Shown: positions 6,235-9,897 of the stretch, piece after piece
Numbering within the stretch: the first letter of the stretch is position 1
How the letters are laid out: the number at the start of each line of letters is the position of its first letter
Assembly: GCA_029882955.1 (NCBI GenBank)
Contig: JAOUJX010000130.1
Location: forward strand, 1 to 9,897
From: Gammaproteobacteria bacterium
GTDB taxonomy: Bacteria; Pseudomonadota; Gammaproteobacteria; GCA-001735895
Length of the DNA: 9,897 bases
Reading direction: 5' to 3'
Notes under the pieces: model-generated
What the model was told of the DNA's origin: nothing
What the model saw: the letters and a program-made list of their open reading frames with translations, nothing else
Databases searched by the model: none
Made by a program: the position numbers and the translations under genes

Positions 6235-6440
6235 TGTTCTTTCCTTTATACGGTAAGCTGATTAGCGCACCTGGTTATTGAGCCGACCGGCTAATTTTGA
6301 ACTAGATTGAAAACTAAAACCAGATTCTAGCGATTTATTGTTGTTGTTAGTGGTTCAATAATGCTCTGGCTCAGAGCTGCCGGAGCGAGACTAAACAGTA
6401 TCCTTCGCGGCCTCAGAAATCAGCCAGTCTCGAAAGGCGG
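6235..6440 (-). promoter_or_regulatory. Probable promoter region of the tmp-like cluster
   Basis: This 206-base gap must hold the promoter of tmpB if the cluster is transcribed separately from azlD. A TAGAAT (5/6 to the -10 consensus) is read on the minus strand at 6329-6324, without a well-spaced -35. Between it and the ribosome binding site lies a short perfect inverted repeat, AGCCG-AC-CGGCT (6281-6292), which could be an operator half-site pair or a small hairpin in the leader. The assignment is tentative. Confidence 0.3.
6363..6377 (-). terminator. Possible terminator after azlD
   Basis: GCTCTG-GCT-CAGAGC is a perfect 6-base-pair hairpin with a 3-base loop, 63 bases beyond the azlD stop codon. 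On the minus strand it is followed by ATTATTG, which is only weakly T-rich. It would separate the azl operon from the tmp-like cluster, but read-through is possible. Confidence 0.35.
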
Positions 6441-6761
6441 TTAAGCGGATAACCAGTATTGCAGCACAGCATAACTGACTAACCCGGCCGAGATCGTGAC
6501 AAATAAGCGTTTCTGCAATAAAGCGACGATAAATGCCACGGCACTCGCAGCGATATAGGGGTTGTCCGCACTCAGTGCGAGTTGCCCTTCCTTGAACAAG
6601 CTGGTCTGAACGACAATGATAGTCAATACTGCGATAGGTACGTAATTAAGTGCCTGTTCGATGCTGTGCGGCAGCTGTAATTTACTGGCCAGATAAAAAG
6701 GCAGGTACCTGGGCAGGAAGGTGACTGCCATCATAGCCGCAATGAGTAGCAGATAATTCAT
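6441..6761 (-). CDS. azlD: AzlD-family branched-chain amino acid exporter, small subunit
   Basis: A 106-residue hydrophobic protein with about four membrane segments and the AzlD signature near the N-terminus (VTFLPRYLPFYLASK, residues 13-27). The central NYVPIAVLTIIVVQT stretch is also typical. AzlD partners AzlC in export of branched-chain amino acids and their analogues across the inner membrane, as BrnE does with BrnF in Corynebacterium. Its start codon overlaps the azlC stop codon as ATGA (6758-6761), implying translational coupling and equal expression. An AGGA-containing sequence lies a suitable distance upstream, inside azlC. It is the last gene of the topA-to-azlD string. Confidence 0.93.
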   Translation of the reverse strand: MNYLLLIAAMMAVTFLPRYLPFYLASKLQLPHSIEQALNYVPIAVLTIIVVQTSLFKEGQLALSADNPYIAASAVAFIVALLQKRLFVTISAGLVSYAVLQYWLSA

Positions 6762-7483
6762 GATATTTCCTTTTTGGTGATGATCTTTTTGTTGAACGCA
6801 TTTTCCAGCATGACGCCGCTGATAATTGCGATTACCGCAGAAAACAGTAGTCCGCTTTGATTTGGCCAGTCGTAGGTTAGTGTGCCGGACAAAGCGGCAA
6901 CCAGTGCACAGGCCCAGTGACTGGGCATTTTTAAATGCGGAACTACGATACCGATAAAGGCTACTACCATCGCGATGTCTAAACCAAAGCTGGTTAATTC
7001 GGGAAACCGGTTACCTGCAACCAGGCCAATCCAGGTGCAGAGCTGCCAGTTGAGATACATGAATGCTGCAGAACCCAGGTAGTAATGAGCGAAATGAGGC
7101 GTTGGATTGTCCCGTGTGGCTTGATTATAGACAACGGCAAAGGTTTCATCGGTTAATGTAAAAGCCATTGGCAGGCGTAAGGACTGCGAAAACTTTTTCA
7201 CGTAAGGAATCAGGCTGACGGCGTAGAGCAGGTGGCGCAGATTAACAACAAAGACGGTGAGGACGATGACCGGTAAGGTGGCGCCCGAGGAAACTAGTAT
7301 GATCGCTATGAATTGAGCCGATCCGGCGAATACCAGCATTGAGATAGCAAGAATAACCCAGTTTGGTAAGCCCTGCGCGTGTGCCAGCGCGCCGTAAACA
7401 ATGCCAAAAGGTATTGCCGCAAATACCAGGGGCAAGGTATCGCGCGCGCCTTCGATAGCGCTGTGTAACTTGCTATTAGTCAT
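6758..7483 (-). CDS. azlC: AzlC-family branched-chain amino acid exporter, large subunit
   Basis: A 241-residue membrane protein with AzlC marks: LPLVFAAIPFGIVYGALA near the N-terminus, VFAGSAQF, NLRHLLYAVSL and a TDETFAVVY motif, with several hydrophobic segments through to the C-terminus. With AzlD it forms the branched-chain amino acid exporter. The open frame extends upstream to 7669, but that extension lies wholly inside the cysteine-rich gene and has no transporter character. The ATG at 7481-7483 gives the normal family length and sits 1 base after the upstream stop codon (TAA-T-ATG), fitting translational coupling. No separate Shine-Dalgarno is evident. Its job beside hemF and topA looks unrelated, and shared transcription may be the only link. 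Confidence 0.93.
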   Translation of the reverse strand: MTNSKLHSAIEGARDTLPLVFAAIPFGIVYGALAHAQGLPNWVILAISMLVFAGSAQFIAIILVSSGATLPVIVLTVFVVNLRHLLYAVSLIPYVKKFSQSLRLPMAFTLTDETFAVVYNQATRDNPTPHFAHYYLGSAAFMYLNWQLCTWIGLVAGNRFPELTSFGLDIAMVVAFIGIVVPHLKMPSHWACALVAALSGTLTYDWPNQSGLLFSAVIAIISGVMLENAFNKKIITKKEIS

Positions 7484-7484
7484 A

Positions 7485-7910
7485 TTATTCGGGTGCCGGG
7501 TTACCCGTAGTCCAGCGTTTGAAACGCTTTTCACAATAGGCCAGTAGGGAAGAGTAATCGGGGAAATAAAGTTCGAATCCATCTTCCGCTGGCGCATCGT
7601 ACTCGCAAAAATCGTTTTTATGCGTGCGGCAAATGGTGGGCCGGTCATCGTAAATGCCGCAGCGTCCATCCATTTCGAGGTGAGTGCAGGGTGCGTCGTA
7701 CATCACGAACCAGCCGTCTTCGTCTTTGTAGGCACCGACACCTTTGTGCGAAACCTGCCAGAGTAGTATTTCAAAATCGTATTTTGATTTGGGTGTATCG
7801 ATTTGCTGAGTGACATAGGTGCAGCAGGTCGAGTTGGTACACAGATCGCATTTTTCAGTGCTATCGAATTCGGCATTGACTTCGATTTTGGGGAAATCGG
7901 GCTTGTTCAT
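7485..7910 (-). CDS. YkgJ-type CxxCxxxCC cysteine cluster protein
   Basis: A 141-residue soluble protein of the YkgJ/YcgN-type family annotated as 'zinc- or iron-chelating' (CxxCxxCC domain). Eight cysteines match the family layout: C21, C24, C29 and C30 (CDLCTNSTCC), C75 in PCTHLEMDGRC with C84, C94 in DDRPTICR, and C102. The CGIYDDRPTICR stretch is diagnostic. These residues suggest an iron-sulfur or other metal site, but the biochemical role is unknown. Its ATG overlaps the hemF stop as ATGA (7907-7910), implying coupled translation with the haem gene. That hints at, but does not prove, a link with metal or haem handling. azlC begins 1 base after it. Confidence 0.88.
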   Translation of the reverse strand: MNKPDFPKIEVNAEFDSTEKCDLCTNSTCCTYVTQQIDTPKSKYDFEILLWQVSHKGVGAYKDEDGWFVMYDAPCTHLEMDGRCGIYDDRPTICRTHKNDFCEYDAPAEDGFELYFPDYSSLLAYCEKRFKRWTTGNPAPE

Positions 7911-8830
7911 AACGACTCATTAAGCCAGTCACGGGGTTTCAGGTAATAGTCGGTGAGTTCGGCTTCAGCACTGCAGGCTTCGGGCTGGAAATTATACTGC
8001 CAGCTAACCATCGGTGGCAGCGACATGAGGATAGATTCGGTGCGCCCCCCCGATTGCAGGCCGAACAGCGTACCACGATCATATACCAGATTAAATTCGA
8101 CATAACGGCCACGGCGATAAAGTTGGAACTTCTTTTCACGTTCACCGAATTCGGTTGCCTTACGTTTCTCGACGATGGGCAAATAAGCTGGCAGATAATG
8201 ATTGCCAACGCTTTGCATAAAAGCGAAAGCGGTTTCGAAATCGGGTTCGTTCAAATCGTCGAAAAACAGCCCGCCGATTCCGCGTGCTTCATTGCGATGT
8301 TTTAGAAAAAAATAATCGTCACACCATTGCTTGTATTTAGCGTAACTGTTCTCACCAAACCCTTCGCATGCCTGTTTCGCGGTTTGATGCCAATGAATAC
8401 AGTCTTCTTTGTTAGCATAGTAAGGCGTCATATCGAAGCCACCACCAAACCACCAGATCGAAGGCTCGCCAGGTTTCTCGGCGATGAAAAAGCGCACGTT
8501 GGCATGCGAGGTAGGCACGTAGGGATTATGTGGGTGAATCACGAGTGAAACGCCCATGGCGCGAAAGTTTCTGCCCGTGAGTTCCGGTCTGTGTGCGGTC
8601 GCCGAAGCGGGTAAGCTATCCCCGGCAACCTCAGAAAAATTAACCCCCGCCTGTTCGAAAACACCGCCGTCGGTTAGCACCATGGTGCGTCCGCCACCGC
8701 CGCCGCTAGAATCGCGTACCCAATCGTCGATGATAAATTCGGCGCTACCGTCAGCTATAGTCAGGTCTTTAGTTATGGTTTTCTGTAAGCCCGTGAGATA
8801 TTTTCTAACTAAGTCGGTTTCGTTGTTCAT
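7907..8830 (-). CDS. hemF: Oxygen-dependent coproporphyrinogen III oxidase
   Basis: A 307-residue cytosolic enzyme of haem synthesis. It converts coproporphyrinogen III to protoporphyrinogen IX by oxidative decarboxylation of two propionates, using O2. Family motifs run in order: GGGGGRTMVLTDGGVFEQAG (43-62), HPHNPYVPTSHANVRFF (99-115), GGGFDMTPYY (129-138), GIGGLFFDDL (184-193), and the C-terminal RRGRYVEFNLVYDRGTLFGL (239-258) followed by QSGGRTESILMSLPP. Length agrees with E. coli HemF (299). The frame stays open back to 9043, but that part lies inside tsaC in another frame and shows no HemF similarity. I therefore start at the ATG 8828-8830, 4 bases after the tsaC stop. No clear Shine-Dalgarno is present. 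It indicates aerobic growth; HemN is not visible here. Confidence 0.96.
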   Translation of the reverse strand: MNNETDLVRKYLTGLQKTITKDLTIADGSAEFIIDDWVRDSSGGGGGRTMVLTDGGVFEQAGVNFSEVAGDSLPASATAHRPELTGRNFRAMGVSLVIHPHNPYVPTSHANVRFFIAEKPGEPSIWWFGGGFDMTPYYANKEDCIHWHQTAKQACEGFGENSYAKYKQWCDDYFFLKHRNEARGIGGLFFDDLNEPDFETAFAFMQSVGNHYLPAYLPIVEKRKATEFGEREKKFQLYRRGRYVEFNLVYDRGTLFGLQSGGRTESILMSLPPMVSWQYNFQPEACSAEAELTDYYLKPRDWLNESL

Positions 8831-8834
8831 GTTG

Positions 8835-9395
8835 TTAATCGGTTCTAATAATTTGATCGCTTGCCAGTGATTTGATCCTACTTGCTTTTTTGCCACCCGG
8901 GCTAAAACCTTCAACGATAAAATCGAGCTCAGAACCAAATTGACGTCGTGCCTGAACGGCATTTCTAATGGTCGGGCAGCCTGAGCGATTGGCGCTGGTC
9001 GATACCAGTGGGGCGTTGATGGTATGGCAAAGGCGCTGGACAAAAGGATGACTGGTTAGACGAACGGCAATGGTTGGGAATTGTCCTCGCAACCAGTTTG
9101 GGCAGTCTTCGCTGGCTTCAACTAACCAGGTGGTCGGTTGCTCGCCTATGAATTCTAATTGACTGATTTCCTGATGGTTTAAATTGTTTTTCAGATAGGG
9201 CTGGAGTTGTGAAAGTTCTGATGCCAGTAGAATAAGTCCCTTGCTAACCGACCTTTGTTTAATATGTAAAATACGATGCACCGCCGCTGCATGCAATGGG
9301 TGACAACCGAAACCCCAGATGGTATCGGTGGGATAAGCGAACACGGCGCCGCGTTGTACCGCTTTGCCGAGCCGGTTGATAAGCCAGGGAGACAT
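8835..9395 (-). CDS. tsaC: Threonylcarbamoyl-AMP synthase, short TsaC type
   Basis: A 186-residue YrdC/Sua5-domain protein matching E. coli TsaC (190) in length, without the extra Sua5 domain. It makes threonylcarbamoyl-AMP from threonine, bicarbonate and ATP for t6A37 modification of ANN-decoding tRNAs. Seen are AYPTDTIWGFGC (20-31), the KQRSVSKGLIL substrate loop (46-56), TIAVRLTSHP (108-117) and STSANRSG (132-139). Where E. coli has the PGPVT stretch, this protein reads GEQPTTWLVEA (84-94), a divergence in an otherwise conserved nucleotide-site loop. The ATG follows the topA stop by 5 bases with no evident Shine-Dalgarno, consistent with coupling. The neighbourhood (topA, hemF) is familiar from gammaproteobacteria. 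Confidence 0.94.
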   Translation of the reverse strand: MSPWLINRLGKAVQRGAVFAYPTDTIWGFGCHPLHAAAVHRILHIKQRSVSKGLILLASELSQLQPYLKNNLNHQEISQLEFIGEQPTTWLVEASEDCPNWLRGQFPTIAVRLTSHPFVQRLCHTINAPLVSTSANRSGCPTIRNAVQARRQFGSELDFIVEGFSPGGKKASRIKSLASDQIIRTD

Positions 9396-9400
9396 GACCG

Positions 9401-9897
9401 TTAGGCCGATTTGGCGGCGACTTTTTTCTTGCTCGCTTTTTTCTTCGCGGATTTCTTCCTGGTGGCCTTCTTCTTAGCCGCCTTTTTCTTTACTACCGCC
9501 TTCTTTTTAGTCGCTGCTTTTTTACGCTTCGAACGAGGCAAGGGTGCTTTTTCGATGAGCTCCTGGCAGGTTTCCAGGGTGAGTGTTTCCGGGTCCTCGA
9601 CATCTTTGGGAATGCGCGCGTTTTTCACACCATCGGTAATATACGGACCGTAGCGTCCGCGTAATATCTTGATGTCGGTACCCTCAAAGAGTTTAATTTC
9701 GCGATTGGCATCGAACTCCTTCTTTTCGGCCACCAGTTCGAGGGCTCGTTCCAGGGTCACGGTAAAAGGATCGTCACCTTCTTTTACCTTCAGCGAGACG
9801 TATTTACTGTCGTATTTAATATAAGGTCCGAAGCGGCCTATGTTGGCCGATATTTCCTCGCCTTCCGGAGACTCACCGAGCATGCGCGGTAACTTGA
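9401..9897 (-). CDS. topA: DNA topoisomerase I, C-terminal part (gene runs off the right edge)
   Basis: This is the last ~165 residues of TopA; the reading frame continues open past 9897 (…KLPRMLGE). It has two topoisomerase C-terminal repeats, marked by IGRFGPYIKYDSKYVSL and LRGRYGPYITDGVKNARIP. A basic tail of about 43 residues (roughly 9404-9532) follows, about half lysine. The repeats and tail bind DNA and assist strand passage. The catalytic Toprim and tyrosine domains lie outside the window. This repeat-type C-terminus differs from the zinc-ribbon type of E. coli TopA and resembles that of many marine gamma- and alphaproteobacteria. It is the first visible gene of the leftward string; tsaC begins 5 bases after its stop. 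Confidence 0.95.
   Translation of the reverse strand, partial: KLPRMLGESPEGEEISANIGRFGPYIKYDSKYVSLKVKEGDDPFTVTLERALELVAEKKEFDANREIKLFEGTDIKILRGRYGPYITDGVKNARIPKDVEDPETLTLETCQELIEKAPLPRSKRKKAATKKKAVVKKKAAKKKATRKKSAKKKASKKKVAAKSA

Noticed and set aside
7484..7669. N-terminal extension of azlC to an upstream ATG
   Set aside because: It lies entirely within the cysteine-cluster gene in another frame, has no membrane or AzlC character, and would make the protein about 60 residues longer than the family.
8831..9043. N-terminal extension of hemF to an upstream ATG
   Set aside because: It overlaps tsaC for most of its length and shows no HemF similarity; the internal ATG gives the family length.
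9404..9532. Tandem repeat or low-complexity DNA
   Set aside because: It encodes the lysine/alanine-rich tail of TopA, a common feature of this type of topoisomerase, not an independent repeat element.

Overview
The window looks like a stretch of a marine-type gammaproteobacterial chromosome. G+C is moderate, genes are densely packed, and most read leftward (minus strand). Organism clues are a TopA with C-terminal zinc-less repeats and a long lysine-rich tail, an E. coli-type short TsaC, oxygen-dependent HemF, and a DUF1127 protein. No phage, insertion sequence, tRNA, rRNA or CRISPR array was seen. The taxonomic call is inference from gene types only.

Layout from left to right. Positions 1-310 hold no convincing gene but contain several small hairpins, the last of which probably terminates the DUF1127 gene (311-550, minus). 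A 400-base AT-rich spacer (551-951) follows. Next come a quinone oxidoreductase (952-1926, minus) and an EamA/DMT-family membrane transporter (2000-2890, minus). The only plus-strand gene, a 3-mercaptopyruvate sulfurtransferase (3001-3867), is divergent from the transporter. It converges on, and overlaps by 30 bases, the last gene of a three-gene minus-strand cluster.

That cluster (6234 down to 3838) is the most interesting part of the window. It reads HD-domain oxygenase, 2-oxoglutarate/Fe(II) oxygenase, HAD phosphatase, packed with a 2-base gap and then an 11-base overlap. The first two would routinely be annotated as 'HD phosphohydrolase' and 'gamma-butyrobetaine hydroxylase'. Together they match the TmpB/TmpA pair, which breaks down 2-(trimethylammonio)ethylphosphonate to glycine betaine and phosphate. 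The HD protein keeps the PhnZ-like residues (YxxE, H, HDxxH, H, HxxxK) of mixed-valent di-iron oxygenases rather than those of a hydrolase. The coupled HAD phosphatase has no described role in that pathway that I know of.

The right part (9897 down to 6441) is a second tightly packed leftward gene string: topA (partial, running off the right edge), tsaC, hemF, a CxxCxxxCC (YkgJ-type) cysteine protein, azlC, azlD. Spacings are +5, +4, -4, +1 and -4 bases, so co-transcription and translational coupling are likely. It joins DNA topology, tRNA t6A modification, haem synthesis, an unassigned metal-binding-type protein and branched-chain amino acid export. The longest open frames for hemF and azlC start well inside the preceding gene; I place both starts further in, at 8830 and 7483.
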